This document shows positions 8,178 through 18,500 of a DNA stretch of 64,000 nt, one piece after another (positions within the stretch are counted from its first letter, which is position 1; the number at the start of each line of letters is the position of its first letter). The translations under genes and the position numbers were made by a program. The notes beneath the pieces were generated by a model, which was not told the origin of the DNA, ran no database searches, and was given only the letters and a program-made list of their open reading frames with translations. Source of the DNA: Pseudomonas palleroniana (GTDB lineage Bacteria; Pseudomonadota; Gammaproteobacteria; Pseudomonadales; Pseudomonadaceae); contig NZ_PYWX01000034.1 of the NCBI RefSeq assembly GCF_003031675.1, positions 1 to 64,000 on the forward strand. The letters are read 5' to 3'.

Positions 8178-9533
8178 ATGCCTGCGACCCGTATCTGGTT
8201 AAAAAACCCCCTCGCAATTTTCACTGCCAACGGCCTCGACGCCCGTGGCGGCCTGGTGCTGCAAGACGGCGTGATTGCCGAACTGCTGGCCCCAGGGCAA
8301 GAACCCGCGCAGCCCTGTGCACAGGTGTTCGATGCTCGCGAACATGTCGTTCTTCCCGGGTTGATCAACACCCATCACCACTTCTACCAGACCTTGACCC
8401 GCGCCTGGGCGCCCGTGGTCAACCAGCCGTTGTTCCCGTGGCTGAAAACCCTCTACCCGGTCTGGGCGCGACTGACCCCGGAAAAACTCGCGCTGGCGTC
8501 CAAGGTGGCGCTGGCCGAATTGCTGCTTTCGGGCTGCACCACGGCAGCGGATCACCACTACCTGTTCCCCGACGGCCTGGAAAACGCCATCGACGTGCAA
8601 GTGCAGAGCGTGCGTGAACTGGGGATGCGCGCCATGCTGACCCGCGGTTCCATGAGCCTGGGCGAAGCCGACGGTGGGCTGCCACCGCAGCAGACCGTCC
8701 AACAGGGCCAAGTGATTCTCGAAGACAGCCAACGCCTGATCCACACCTACCACGAGCGTGGCGAGGGCGCGCAGATCCAGATAGCCCTGGCGCCCTGCTC
8801 GCCGTTTTCCGTCACCCCGCAAATCATGCAAGCCAGCGCCGAACTGGCCGACACGCTCGACGTGCGCCTGCATACGCACCTGGCGGAAACCCTCGATGAA
8901 GAAGACTTCTGCCTGCAACGTTTCGGCCTGCGCACCGTGGACTATCTCGACAGTGTCGGTTGGCTCGGCCCGCGCACGTGGCTGGCCCACGGTATCCATT
9001 TCAACCCCGACGAGATCGCACGCCTGGGTGCCGCCGGCACCGGTATCTGCCATTGCCCCAGTTCGAATATGCGCCTGGCCTCGGGTATCTGCCCCACCCT
9101 GGACCTGCTGGCCGCAGGCGCGCCCATTGGCCTGGGCGTAGACGGTTCTGCGTCCAACGATGCGTCGAACATGATCCTTGAGGCCCGTCAGGCCCTGTAT
9201 ATCCAACGCCTGCGTTATGGGGCGGAAAAAATCACCCCTGAAGGCGTGCTGGGCTGGGCCACCAAAGGCTCGGCGCAATTGCTTGGGCGTACGGATATCG
9301 GTGAGTTGGCGGTCGGGAAGCAGGCCGACCTGGCGCTGTTCAAGCTCGATGAACTGCGTTTTTCCGGCAGCCACGACCCGATCTCGGCGCTGCTGTTGTG
9401 CGGTGCGGATCGTGCGGATCGGGTCATGGTTGGCGGCCAATGGCGAGTCATCGACGGCCAGGTCGAGGGCCTGGATCTGAAAGGCTTGATTGCCGATCAC
9501 ACCCAGGCGGCACGGCAGTTGATCGCAGGCTGA
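8178..9533 (+). CDS. 8-oxoguanine deaminase (amidohydrolase superfamily)
   Basis: A 451-residue amidohydrolase of the cyclic deaminase group. It has the metal-binding HxH motif in LINTHHHFYQT, the later metal histidine in LHTHLAE, a further histidine in WLAHGIHF, and the aspartate in LGVDGSASND. The sequence matches what I recall of Pseudomonas 8-oxoguanine deaminases (PA0142 type), which convert 8-oxoguanine to urate and ammonia and so remove an oxidised base. GAGGAG precedes the ATG. With the NCS2 permease and adenine deaminase nearby it belongs to a purine salvage neighbourhood. Guanine or isocytosine deaminase are the alternatives. Confidence 0.8.
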   Translation: MPATRIWLKNPLAIFTANGLDARGGLVLQDGVIAELLAPGQEPAQPCAQVFDAREHVVLPGLINTHHHFYQTLTRAWAPVVNQPLFPWLKTLYPVWARLTPEKLALASKVALAELLLSGCTTAADHHYLFPDGLENAIDVQVQSVRELGMRAMLTRGSMSLGEADGGLPPQQTVQQGQVILEDSQRLIHTYHERGEGAQIQIALAPCSPFSVTPQIMQASAELADTLDVRLHTHLAETLDEEDFCLQRFGLRTVDYLDSVGWLGPRTWLAHGIHFNPDEIARLGAAGTGICHCPSSNMRLASGICPTLDLLAAGAPIGLGVDGSASNDASNMILEARQALYIQRLRYGAEKITPEGVLGWATKGSAQLLGRTDIGELAVGKQADLALFKLDELRFSGSHDPISALLLCGADRADRVMVGGQWRVIDGQVEGLDLKGLIADHTQAARQLIAG

Positions 9534-10625
9534 TTACAAGCCCAACAGCGACAACATGATAAAGGTCGCGAACAACACGAAATGGGTCATCCCTTCGATG
9601 GCGTTGGTTTCGCCATCGTTGAGGTTGATCGCGCTGACGATCAGCGTGATAAACACCATCACCGTTTGCACCGGCGTCATCGCCATCTGAAACGGCTGGC
9701 CGGTGTAGAGTGCCATGGCCTCCATCACCGGCACGGTCAGGATCACCGTCGATAACGAAGCGCCCAACGCGATGTTCACCACCGACTGCATGCGGTTGGC
9801 CAAGGCGGCGCGCAACGCGGTGAGGATTTCCGGTGCGGCCGAAATAGCCGCAACCACGATCGCCGTAATCACCGGCGGCGCGCCCGTGCCTTCCAGGCCC
9901 AGGTCGAGGGTCTTGGACATCACCTCGGCCAATGCGCCAATCACAATCACCCCAAACACCAACGTAGCGATGGAAAACGCCAGGTTGATCGGCGGCTCCT
10001 GGTGTTCTTCCGGCTGTTTCTTACGACGCTTTTCCGGGTAGCTGTAGCTGAAGAAATAACTGTGCGGCCCCACCTGCATGCGCAGGAACAAGGTGTAGAG
10101 CAGCACCATCGCGCCGATGGTAAACGCCGAGTAGATTTTCCAGTCAGCTTCAGGGATAAATTCCGGCACCACCATCGACACCCCCATGGCGGTGAGGATC
10201 ATCACACTGTAGGTGCGCGCCGAATCGTCATTGTAGGACTGCTCCCCGTGCTTGATGCCGCCCATCAGCGCGGCCAGGCCGAGGATGCCGTTGATGTCGA
10301 GCATCACCGCCGAATAGATGGTGTCGCGCACCAGGGTGGGCGACGGCTCGTTGCTCATCATGATCGCCAGGATCACCACTTCCACCAGCACGGCGGCCAG
10401 GGTCAGGATCATGGTGCCGTAGGGGTCGCCGACCTTTTCCGCCAATTGTTCGGCGTGATGGGCCACGCGCATCGAAGCCATCACGATAAAAACGATCAGG
10501 GCCAGGCCGGCGAGCAACGCGACCATTTGTCCGCTGTGGAGCATCCAGTGCTCCAGCGGGTAGGCGGCGATGGCGGCAACCAGCGCCAGGAGCATGAATT
10601 TTTCTTGCTTGAGGGATGTGAGCAT
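9534..10625 (-). CDS. chaA: Calcium/sodium:proton antiporter ChaA
   Basis: An inner-membrane cation:proton exchanger of 363 residues with about 10-11 hydrophobic segments and the two inverted repeats of the CaCA superfamily. Acidic residues occur in the repeat cores (VLVEVVILAIMM; AISAAPEILTALRAAL). E. coli ChaA exchanges Na+, K+ or Ca2+ for protons at alkaline pH. The ATG at 10625 follows AAGG. Its stop codon abuts the stop of the convergent 8-oxoguanine deaminase gene, with no room for a separate terminator. Confidence 0.85.
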   Translation of the reverse strand: MLTSLKQEKFMLLALVAAIAAYPLEHWMLHSGQMVALLAGLALIVFIVMASMRVAHHAEQLAEKVGDPYGTMILTLAAVLVEVVILAIMMSNEPSPTLVRDTIYSAVMLDINGILGLAALMGGIKHGEQSYNDDSARTYSVMILTAMGVSMVVPEFIPEADWKIYSAFTIGAMVLLYTLFLRMQVGPHSYFFSYSYPEKRRKKQPEEHQEPPINLAFSIATLVFGVIVIGALAEVMSKTLDLGLEGTGAPPVITAIVVAAISAAPEILTALRAALANRMQSVVNIALGASLSTVILTVPVMEAMALYTGQPFQMAMTPVQTVMVFITLIVSAINLNDGETNAIEGMTHFVLFATFIMLSLLGL

Positions 10626-10784
10626 TCCGGGCCTTATCAAACAGCTAATCAGTCATTGATGGGGTAAAGACTACGGCACATCGCTAACGTTTCGTTACAC
10701 CTTAGTTCACGCTGCTCTGGCGTGAACCAAGCAAAACTCTCCTGCTGGTCAGGTTTTGCCAAATATTTCGTCCATGGCCTGTAG

Positions 10785-11771
<987 letters not shown>

Positions 11772-11795
11772 CGCAATAAATGCAGCTCGACAGGT

Positions 11796-11817
11796 GAGAG
11801 GGGGCCTGCCCCCTCTC
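11796..11817. terminator. Hairpin between two convergent genes
   Basis: GAGAGGGGG and CCCCCTCTC (9-pair perfect stem, 4-base loop) lie between the adenine deaminase and MFS stops. There is no T run on either strand; it could end both transcripts. Confidence 0.45.
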
Positions 11818-11835
11818 GCACTGTGCTCATCAACT

Positions 11836-13206
11836 TCAGGCTTGCGTCAGCTCTTCCAGAGTCTTGCCCTTCGTCTCCATACCGAATACCCACACCACCA
11901 GCGCCGCCACTGCAAAGCACAGCGCGCCCAAGGCAAACACCCCGCCCTGCCCGGTAACCGGGAACACCAACCCCGTCACCAACGGCCCCAGCAATGAGCC
12001 GACCCGACCAATCGCCGAGGCGAACCCCGAGCCGGTCGCCCGTGCCGAGGTGGGATACAACTCCGGCGTGTAGGTGTACAGCACCGCCCACATGCCAAAC
12101 AGAAAGAACTGCATCAATAAACCCGAGGTGATCAGCAAACCGACATTGCCGCCGAATACCGCGCTCTGCCCATACACAAACGCCATCACCCCGCCGCCGA
12201 GCAAGGTCACCACGCACACCGGCTTACGCCCCCAGCGCTCCACCAACCAGGCGGCCATCAGGAACCCGGGGATGCCGCCCAGGGAAATGATCACGGTGTA
12301 ATACACCGACTGGGTCACCGCAAAACCTGACTGCTGCAGCAATGCACTCAGCCACGAAGTCAGGCCGTAAAAACCGAGCAAGGCAAAGAACCAGACGCAC
12401 CAGATCATCATCGTGCGCTGGCGATACTGCGCCGACCACAACTGCTGGAATGCCGAAAAAAACGTCCCTGGCGCGCTTTCCACCCGTGGCAGGCGGATCG
12501 GCTCCGGCAAATCGACGCGGCCCAATGAAGCACGCACTTTCTGTTCGATACCCTGCAAGACCTGGTCGGCAGCCGCATGCCGCCCGGCCTGCTCCAGCCA
12601 GCGCGGCGACTCCGGGATAAAAAACCGAATCGCCAGTACAAACACGGCCGGCACCGCAAGCACCAGGAAGATGTCACGCCAGCCAATCACCGGCAGCAGA
12701 AAGTAAGACAGCACACCCGCCGCCACAAACCCCAGCGGCCAGAAGCCATCCATCAACGCAATGTACCGACCACGCCCCTTGGCCGGAATCAGCTCCGAGA
12801 GCATCGACTGGGCAATCGGGAATTCCATGCCCATGCCGATCCCCAGCAAGATGCGAAACAACGTCAGCATCTCCAGCGTCTGCGCCGTGGAACACAGGTA
12901 GCTGGCAATGCCCCATAACACGATGCTCCACTGGAACACCGGCTTACGGCCAAAGCGATCAGCCAACATGCCCGACAACGAGGCGCCGACCACCATGCCG
13001 AAAAAGCTCGAACTGGCCAGTAACCCGGCCTGGGCCGTGCTCAGGCCAAACTCGGTTTTGATGGAACCTAACAGGAAGGTCATCATCGCCAAGTCCATGG
13101 AGTCGAAGAAAAACGCCAGGGCGATAATGATGAAGATGATTCGGTGGTAGCCGCTGATGGGCAACCGTTCCAGACGCTCCGCCGCGCTATAGCCCTGTAA
13201 ACCCAT
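11836..13206 (-). CDS. MFS transporter (sugar/aromatic-acid porter type)
   Basis: A 456-residue major facilitator with 12 predicted membrane segments. It carries the loop 2-3 signature GMLADRFGRKP and its loop 8-9 counterpart VERWGRKP, and PESPRWL after helix 6, typical of the sugar porter and aromatic acid:H+ symporter branches. The substrate is not readable. GGGGGTG precedes the ATG. An ArsR-type regulator gene lies upstream on the same strand with a 109-base gap, so no tight operon is evident. Confidence 0.78.
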   Translation of the reverse strand: MGLQGYSAAERLERLPISGYHRIIFIIIALAFFFDSMDLAMMTFLLGSIKTEFGLSTAQAGLLASSSFFGMVVGASLSGMLADRFGRKPVFQWSIVLWGIASYLCSTAQTLEMLTLFRILLGIGMGMEFPIAQSMLSELIPAKGRGRYIALMDGFWPLGFVAAGVLSYFLLPVIGWRDIFLVLAVPAVFVLAIRFFIPESPRWLEQAGRHAAADQVLQGIEQKVRASLGRVDLPEPIRLPRVESAPGTFFSAFQQLWSAQYRQRTMMIWCVWFFALLGFYGLTSWLSALLQQSGFAVTQSVYYTVIISLGGIPGFLMAAWLVERWGRKPVCVVTLLGGGVMAFVYGQSAVFGGNVGLLITSGLLMQFFLFGMWAVLYTYTPELYPTSARATGSGFASAIGRVGSLLGPLVTGLVFPVTGQGGVFALGALCFAVAALVVWVFGMETKGKTLEELTQA

Positions 13207-13315
13207 GCCGCACCCCCAGTGTGAAAATCCCCTCGGTCAGTGTGCGGCATCATTGGCGCGGGTTATTGCTGGATGCGACCTGGTCGAAACCCTGAACGAC
13301 GCCGGCCGACGGGCG

Positions 13316-14011
13316 TCAGGGTTGCTCAGGCGCCGCGATCAACTGGATGTGTGCAAGCCCGACGTCGTTCACCAACAAGGCCCGAAACTCGTTGATCACA
13401 CTGATCCAGTTCGACTGCAGGAACAGTTGCAGCAGCCCCACGCCCAAGGCGCCACCCAAGTGGGGTTGTGGCTGGCTCCAGTCGAAACAGTCGCAGACCA
13501 GCGGCGACGCCAGCGCCTGAGTAAAAATACCCAGGTCTGCCAGGCATTGCGCACCCTTGACCGTGACCTCGATACGTTGTTCGTGACGCTCAATCCAACC
13601 CGCCGCCAACATGCGCTGATACAACCCCGCCGCCAACTCCCCACCGAGATGCCCATGGCACAACCGGGCACGGCGCAACAGCGGCGGCGCCACCAACGCC
13701 GGTGGCGAAACAGACGGGCGGCTACGGGCGGCGCTGGCCATGGTGGTACTGGCCAGCGCGTCGATGGCGGCACTCACATCGGCGGCCGCCACACGAAACA
13801 GGCGCTTGCCGCGTCGGGCCTCGGTGAGCAGCAGGCCGCTTGCGGTCAGCCGAGCCAAATGGGCGTTGGCCGACGCGGCGGACAACCCGGTGAGCACCGC
13901 CAACTCCTCTGAAGATTTCACGGAACCGTCCATCAAGGCCCAGAGCATGGCCGTACGTTTAGGCTCGGCAAGCAAGCTGGCGATCTGACTGATGCAAGGT
14001 GCTTCTTCCAC
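13316..14011 (-). CDS. ArsR-type helix-turn-helix regulator
   Basis: From the GTG at 14011 this is a 231-residue protein. Residues about 8-85 form an ArsR-like winged helix (ISQIASLLAEPKRTAML, SSEELAVLTGLSAASANAH, RRGKRLFRVA). A longer C-terminal region of unknown function follows. The reading frame extends 93 codons upstream, but CAGGGAG stands 7 bases ahead of the GTG and the domain begins right after it. The C-terminal extension is longer than in classic metal-sensing ArsR proteins, and no CxC metal motif is seen. The ligand is unknown; the neighbouring MFS carrier is a possible target. Confidence 0.72.
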   Translation of the reverse strand: MEEAPCISQIASLLAEPKRTAMLWALMDGSVKSSEELAVLTGLSAASANAHLARLTASGLLLTEARRGKRLFRVAAADVSAAIDALASTTMASAARSRPSVSPPALVAPPLLRRARLCHGHLGGELAAGLYQRMLAAGWIERHEQRIEVTVKGAQCLADLGIFTQALASPLVCDCFDWSQPQPHLGGALGVGLLQLFLQSNWISVINEFRALLVNDVGLAHIQLIAAPEQP

Positions 14012-14145
14012 GTATTCACTCCCTGTTGAATCATTTATCTGCTGCGGTTGGCGCCAAAGTATAGGTGCGCACCCCGCACGCACCGCCGGGTCTGACGCTG
14101 CAGATAGGGACAGGGTCTGAGTGAAATTTCCTGCTGTGGTGGAAG

Positions 14146-15075
14146 CTATTGCCCAGTGTTCAAGCGCTCCGACCATTGCGCAGTCAATGTCGCACAACGG
14201 GATACCAGCATCTCCCGCAGCAAGTTGATCGGCTTGCTCAATTGCGCACGGTGGGCGCATAGCAGGTTGAGCGGTGTGCGCTCCCCGCACAGCTCAGGCA
14301 GGATCACCCGCAAACGCCCGGCCAGCACATCCGTGCTCACATCCAACCAGGACTTGTAGGCAATGCCGACACCCGCGACAGCCCAGCGACGAACGACGTC
14401 GGCATCGTCACTGAAACGGTCGCCGGCCACCGTCAGGCTCACCTCACGCCGGCCGTCGTGAAAACTCCAGCGATCGTGGACTCGGCTGCCGAGCATATAG
14501 AGCAGGCAATTATGCTGGGCCAGTTGCTCCAGGTGCCGGGGCTCGCCATGCCGGGCGAGGTAACTGGGGGCGGCACACAGCACGCGAACATTGTCCGGGG
14601 CGATGGGCAGTGCAATCAGGCTCGAGTCCTCGGGCTCGCCGTAGCGCAAGGCAATATCGACAGGCTGGCGGAACAGGTCGGCAATGCGATCGCCCAGCAA
14701 CAGGCGCACCGCCAGTTGCGGGTATTCACGCTGGAACTCATCCAGCCATGGCAACAGCTGGTTACGCCCGAAGTCCGAGGGCGCCGACAATTGCAACACG
14801 CCGCTGACATGGTCCTGGCCACTGGCCAATAAGCGCCGTCCTTCGTCCAGCGAACTCAATGCGGCACGGGCGTATTCCAGGAAACCTTCACCTTCGGCGG
14901 TCAACCGCAGGCTGCGCGTCGAGCGCGCCAACAAGCGCGTGCCCAGTTGCTGTTCGATGCGCTTGAGCGCAGCGCTGGCCACCGCAGGCGACAGGTCCAT
15001 GACCCTCGCCGCGGCAGACAGGCTGCCCAGGTCCGCCGCGCGCACAAACAGCTGCAAATCATCGAAGCGCAGCAT
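14146..15075 (-). CDS. LysR-type regulator
   Basis: A 309-residue LysR-family protein: N-terminal helix-turn-helix (VRAADLGSLSAAARVMDLSP) and an effector domain from about residue 90. It is divergent from a monooxygenase-like gene and a zinc-type alcohol dehydrogenase gene, 116 bases apart, which makes those its likely targets. It resembles the CrgA/AaeR-like group whose members often sit next to quinone or aldehyde detoxification genes. That link is inference. Confidence 0.75.
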   Translation of the reverse strand: MLRFDDLQLFVRAADLGSLSAAARVMDLSPAVASAALKRIEQQLGTRLLARSTRSLRLTAEGEGFLEYARAALSSLDEGRRLLASGQDHVSGVLQLSAPSDFGRNQLLPWLDEFQREYPQLAVRLLLGDRIADLFRQPVDIALRYGEPEDSSLIALPIAPDNVRVLCAAPSYLARHGEPRHLEQLAQHNCLLYMLGSRVHDRWSFHDGRREVSLTVAGDRFSDDADVVRRWAVAGVGIAYKSWLDVSTDVLAGRLRVILPELCGERTPLNLLCAHRAQLSKPINLLREMLVSRCATLTAQWSERLNTGQ

Positions 15076-15191
15076 GTGTTCTCGCTCATTATCAAAAATT
15101 TATTGAAACAGCCTGCTGTTTTAGCCGCTTTTTCCTTCACGGGAAATAGCCAATCATCTATCCACCGCTTATCACGTGCCAGGAGTTGAGT

Positions 15192-15485
15192 ATGTCTGCT
15201 GCCTTTAATGTCATTGCCACGCTGGTTGCCAAACCCGGCCAACAGGCCACGCTGGAAACCCTGCTGCGCGGCCTGCTGGAACCGACCCGCCTCGAAGCCG
15301 GTTGCGAGCAGTACGACCTGCACCAGGACCTGCAACACCCCGAAACTTTCTACATGCTCGAACGCTGGAGCGACGATGCGGCGCTGGCCGACCACGACCA
15401 GAGTGCACATATCCAGAGTTTCCGCGCCAAAGCCGCGGATGTCCTCGAACACTTCGAACTCAAGCGCCTGAAATTTCTCGCCTGA
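15192..15485 (+). CDS. Putative quinol monooxygenase (ABM domain)
   Basis: A 97-residue protein made of a single antibiotic-biosynthesis-monooxygenase (YgiN-like, dimeric alpha-beta barrel) domain: VIATLVAKPGQQ, ARLEAGC-like GCEQYDLHQD, and FYMLERWSD. Such small proteins oxidise quinols or act on short-lived metabolites. The ATG at 15192 follows AGGAG; an in-frame TTG six bases upstream is less likely. It is followed after 24 bases by the alcohol dehydrogenase gene, probably in one operon under the divergent LysR regulator. Confidence 0.75.
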   Translation: MSAAFNVIATLVAKPGQQATLETLLRGLLEPTRLEAGCEQYDLHQDLQHPETFYMLERWSDDAALADHDQSAHIQSFRAKAADVLEHFELKRLKFLA

Positions 15486-15509
15486 TTGCCGCCCTTTTCC
15501 GGAGCCCCC

Positions 15510-16523
15510 ATGAAAGCCATTGCCTACTACGCCTCACTGCCGATCAACGATCCCCAATCCCTGCAAGACATCGAACTGCCGGAGCCCGTCGCCGGCCCAC
15601 GCGACTTGCTGGTAGAAGTCAAAGCCATCTCGGTCAACCCGGTGGACACCAAGGTGCGCCACAACGTCGCCCCGGAAAATGGCGCCGCCAAGGTGCTGGG
15701 CTGGGACGTGGCCGGTGTGGTCAAGGCGGTCGGCAGCGACGTGACGCTGTTCAAGGCCGGCGACAAGGTGTTCTATGCCGGTTCGCTGGTGCGCCCGGGT
15801 GGCAACAGTGAGCTGCACACGGTGGATGAGCGCATCGTCGGGCATATGCCCAAGAGCCTGGGTTTCGCCGAAGCGGCCGCGCTGCCGCTGACCGCCATCA
15901 CCGCCTGGGAGCTGCTGTTCGAGCGCCTGCAAATCCGTGAAGGTCAGGAAGACCAAGGCCAGAGCTTGCTGATCGTTGGCGCGGCCGGTGGCGTAGGTTC
16001 GATCCTGACCCAACTGGCCAGCCGGCTCACTGCGCTGAAAGTCATCGGCACGGCCTCGCGCCCGGAGACTCAGGAATGGGCCAAGGCGCTGGGCGCCGAT
16101 CTGGTGGTCGACCACAGCCAACCACTGAGCGAAGCCTTGAAAGCCGCCGGCCACCCGCAGGTGACCCACGTGGCCAGCCTGACCCAGACCGACCATCACC
16201 TGGACCAACTGGTCGAGGCCCTGCTACCTCAAGGCAAGCTGGCGCTGATCGACGACCCCAAGGCGCTGGACGTGAGCAAGCTCAAGCGCAAGAGCCTGTC
16301 GCTGCATTGGGAGTTCATGTACACCCGCTCGATGTTCGAGACCCCTGACATGATCGAACAGCACAACCTGCTCAATCGCGTCGCTCAACTGATCGATGCC
16401 GGCACCTTGAAAACCACGGTCGGCGAGCACTTCGGCGTGATCAACGCAGCGAACCTGCGACGCGCCCACGCCCTGCTCGAAAGCGGCAAGGCCAAGGGCA
16501 AGATCGTGCTCGAAGGGTTCTGA
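15510..16523 (+). CDS. Zinc-type alcohol dehydrogenase-like / quinone reductase family protein
   Basis: A 337-residue medium-chain dehydrogenase/reductase. N-terminal GroES-like fold (VNPVDTKVRHN, LGWDVAGVV) and a Rossmann domain with VGAAGGVGSI. It lacks the cysteine cluster for structural zinc, so it belongs to the zinc-independent quinone-oxidoreductase-like branch despite the usual database name. It likely reduces quinones or enones with NADPH. The ATG was chosen because GGAG lies 5 bases ahead of it. It is cotranscribed with the ABM-domain gene. Confidence 0.78.
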   Translation: MKAIAYYASLPINDPQSLQDIELPEPVAGPRDLLVEVKAISVNPVDTKVRHNVAPENGAAKVLGWDVAGVVKAVGSDVTLFKAGDKVFYAGSLVRPGGNSELHTVDERIVGHMPKSLGFAEAAALPLTAITAWELLFERLQIREGQEDQGQSLLIVGAAGGVGSILTQLASRLTALKVIGTASRPETQEWAKALGADLVVDHSQPLSEALKAAGHPQVTHVASLTQTDHHLDQLVEALLPQGKLALIDDPKALDVSKLKRKSLSLHWEFMYTRSMFETPDMIEQHNLLNRVAQLIDAGTLKTTVGEHFGVINAANLRRAHALLESGKAKGKIVLEGF

Positions 16524-16540
16524 ATAACAGCGGTCGGAGG

Positions 16541-16568
16541 CGTCCATTATTCATGTGGGTAATGGACG
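16541..16568 (+). terminator. Hairpin after the alcohol dehydrogenase gene
   Basis: A perfect 9-pair stem (CGTCCATTA at 16541-16549, TAATGGACG at 16560-16568) begins 17 bases past the stop. No T run follows, so it may be a weak terminator or an mRNA 3' stabiliser. Confidence 0.4.
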
Positions 16569-16668
16569 ACACCATTAGTCCGAGAGTTGATCTTTGTCAT
16601 ATTTACGCGCGCATTCGGGTTTATATTGGCCGCCTTTGCCACGATTCTTTTACGTGAGGAAGTCAGCA

Positions 16669-16842
16669 ATGAAGATCCTGATAAAAGCGTTAGCAAAATC
16701 CCAATGGGAAGTCCGCCTGGACCAAAAAGCCATTACCTTTCGCAGTGAGGCCGAAGCCCGAGCTTTTGCCGACACCCTGAAAGCCCGAATCCAGGCGCCC
16801 CACCACATTCCCCTCAGCCAGCAGCACTACGCCGCCGGCTGA
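16669..16842 (+). CDS. Small conserved hypothetical protein
   Basis: A 57-residue protein beginning MKILIKALAKSQWEVRLD, with AGGA before the ATG at a good distance. It is basic, has no signal peptide or membrane segment, and the SEAEARAFADTLKARI stretch looks helical. I recall similar short proteins in Pseudomonas without a known function. It ends 8 bases before the convergent MFS gene. Confidence 0.55.
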   Translation: MKILIKALAKSQWEVRLDQKAITFRSEAEARAFADTLKARIQAPHHIPLSQQHYAAG

Positions 16843-16850
16843 TCCGCACG

Positions 16851-18044
16851 TCAGACCTGCGCCTGCATGGCCCTGGCCCGTTGCAGGCGCTGGGTCGACA
16901 CCGCCACCGTCACCGCCAAGACACCGCACAAGCTGATGACCATCGCCATCGGCATGGCCGTGCCGTCGTGCAACACGCCGACCAACGAAGCAGCCCCCGC
17001 CGCCACACCAAACTGAATGCAGCCGAGCAACGCCGACGCACTGCCGGCCCGCGCCCCCTGCCCGGCCATGGCACAGGCCGAGGTGTTGGGCAAAATGCAG
17101 CCCAGGCTTGCGATGCAAATGAACAGCGGCACCAGCAATGGCCACAACGCTTCGGTACGCAACGCGGCGATACCGAGCAAGGTCAACGCCGCCAGCACAT
17201 AGACCCACACCGTACGCGACAACAGAAACGCCGGGCCGCGCTTGGACAGCAGCCGTGCATTGAGTTGCGCCACCAGAATGAAACCTGCGGCATTGGAACC
17301 GAACAGCCAGCCGTAATGCTCCGGGGCCACGCCATAGAGCTTGATGAACACGAACGGTGAACCGGCGATGTAGGCAAACATCCCGGCAATCGAGATCCCC
17401 CCGGTGAGGGCGTAGCCGAGGTAGACCCGATCCGACAGCAGCGCACCGTAGCGGCGCAGCGAGCCGGAGAGCGGCTGGCGCGGCTTGTCGGCCGGAAAGG
17501 TTTCCGGCAAGCCGACCGCGACAGCCAGGGCCGCCATCACGCTGAACATCGATAGCGCCAAAAAGATCGACTGCCAGCCCCACAGGCCGACCATCACCCC
17601 GCCCGCCAACGGCGCGAGGATGGGTGCCAGGCCGGTCACCAGCATCAGTTGCGAATACACCTTGGCCGAGCCCACGGCATCACATTTGTCGCTGACCACC
17701 GCACGGGAAATCACCATGCCCGCACATCCGCCGAGGGCTTGGACGAAACGCGCACCGATCAGCCACTCCAGCGACGGCGCATAGGCGCACGCGAATGAGG
17801 CCAGGGTGAACAAGGTCACACCGCTGAGCAGTGGGCCGCGTCGGCCAAACCGGTCCGCCAGCGGGCCGTAGATCAACTGGCCGATGGCCAAGCCGCCGAA
17901 ATACACCGCCAGGGTCAACTGGATATGCTTCTCGTCGGTCGCGAAGGCCGTGGCCATGGCCGGAAAGCCGGGCAAGTAGAAATCGATCGCCAACGGCGCA
18001 AAGGCGCTCAAGGCGCCCAGAATCAGGATTATGCGGAGGTTCAT
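16851..18044 (-). CDS. Bcr/CflA-family multidrug efflux MFS transporter
   Basis: A 397-residue, 12-helix drug:proton antiporter of the DHA1 Bcr/CflA branch. It shows the N-terminal IDFYLPGFPAMA segment typical of Bcr, the loop 2-3 motif GPLADRFGRRGPLL and the antiporter motif C region in helix 5 (LMLVTGLAPILAPLAGG). Bcr-type pumps export bicyclomycin, sulfonamides or dipeptides. The substrate here is unknown. It starts 85 bases from the end of copZ and shows no sign of belonging to the copper cluster. Confidence 0.83.
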   Translation of the reverse strand: MNLRIILILGALSAFAPLAIDFYLPGFPAMATAFATDEKHIQLTLAVYFGGLAIGQLIYGPLADRFGRRGPLLSGVTLFTLASFACAYAPSLEWLIGARFVQALGGCAGMVISRAVVSDKCDAVGSAKVYSQLMLVTGLAPILAPLAGGVMVGLWGWQSIFLALSMFSVMAALAVAVGLPETFPADKPRQPLSGSLRRYGALLSDRVYLGYALTGGISIAGMFAYIAGSPFVFIKLYGVAPEHYGWLFGSNAAGFILVAQLNARLLSKRGPAFLLSRTVWVYVLAALTLLGIAALRTEALWPLLVPLFICIASLGCILPNTSACAMAGQGARAGSASALLGCIQFGVAAGAASLVGVLHDGTAMPMAMVISLCGVLAVTVAVSTQRLQRARAMQAQV

Positions 18045-18131
18045 CAGACACCCAAGTGAGTCGGCAGCTCGACAGTCTAGCCGCGCTTGGGTGTCATGAA
18101 CATTAAGTTAGCTCGCTAACTATCAGAAAAT

Positions 18132-18329
18132 TCAAGCGAGCCTGGCGCTGTAGCCTTCCTCACTGATCAGGCTGATCACCTGCTCGGCAGACAGACGGCT
18201 TTCAACCCCGACTTCCTTGGCCGCCAGGTCGACCGTCACACTCGCCGCCGGGTCCTGGCTTTGCACCGCCTGGGTCACGGCCCGGACGCAATGGCCGCAG
18301 GTCATTCCTTCAACACTGAATACTTGCAT
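18132..18329 (-). CDS. copZ: Copper chaperone CopZ (heavy-metal-associated domain)
   Basis: A 65-residue cytosolic metallochaperone consisting of one HMA domain, with the copper-binding loop GMTCGHC (CxxC) near the N-terminus and ISEEGYSARL at the end. It would bind Cu(I) and pass it to CopA or the regulator. The ATG at 18329 follows AAGGAGA; longer in-frame starts run into the upstream REPIN. A CueR-type promoter lies about 170 bases upstream, on the far side of that REPIN. CopA and CueR are encoded nearby on the other strand. Confidence 0.85.
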   Translation of the reverse strand: MQVFSVEGMTCGHCVRAVTQAVQSQDPAASVTVDLAAKEVGVESRLSAEQVISLISEEGYSARLA

Positions 18330-18356
18330 GATATTTCTCCTTGAACGAGGTAGGCA

Positions 18357-18488
18357 GTAGTGAGCGGGCTTGCCCCGCGCTGGGGGGCGAAGCCGCCCCA
18401 ACAAGGGCCCCGCGGTGTTTCAGGACGACCGAGGTGCCTGGGTTTAGGGCGGCTACGCCACCCGCCGCGGGGCAAGCCCGCTCACTAC
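18357..18488. repeat. REPIN (pair of inverted REP sequences)
   Basis: The ends are perfect 22-base inverted repeats (GTAGTGAGCGGGCTTGCCCC start at 18357; complement ends at 18488). The same terminal sequence recurs at 30363-30494, 30545-30677 and 46101-46232. It lies in the predicted 5' leader of copZ. Confidence 0.85.
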
Positions 18489-18500
18489 AAGGTTGGAGGC

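Noticed and set aside
14012..14290. 93-codon N-terminal extension of the ArsR-type regulator
   Set aside because: The extension has no homology to the domain, and a GTG with a good ribosome-binding site lies right before the conserved start.
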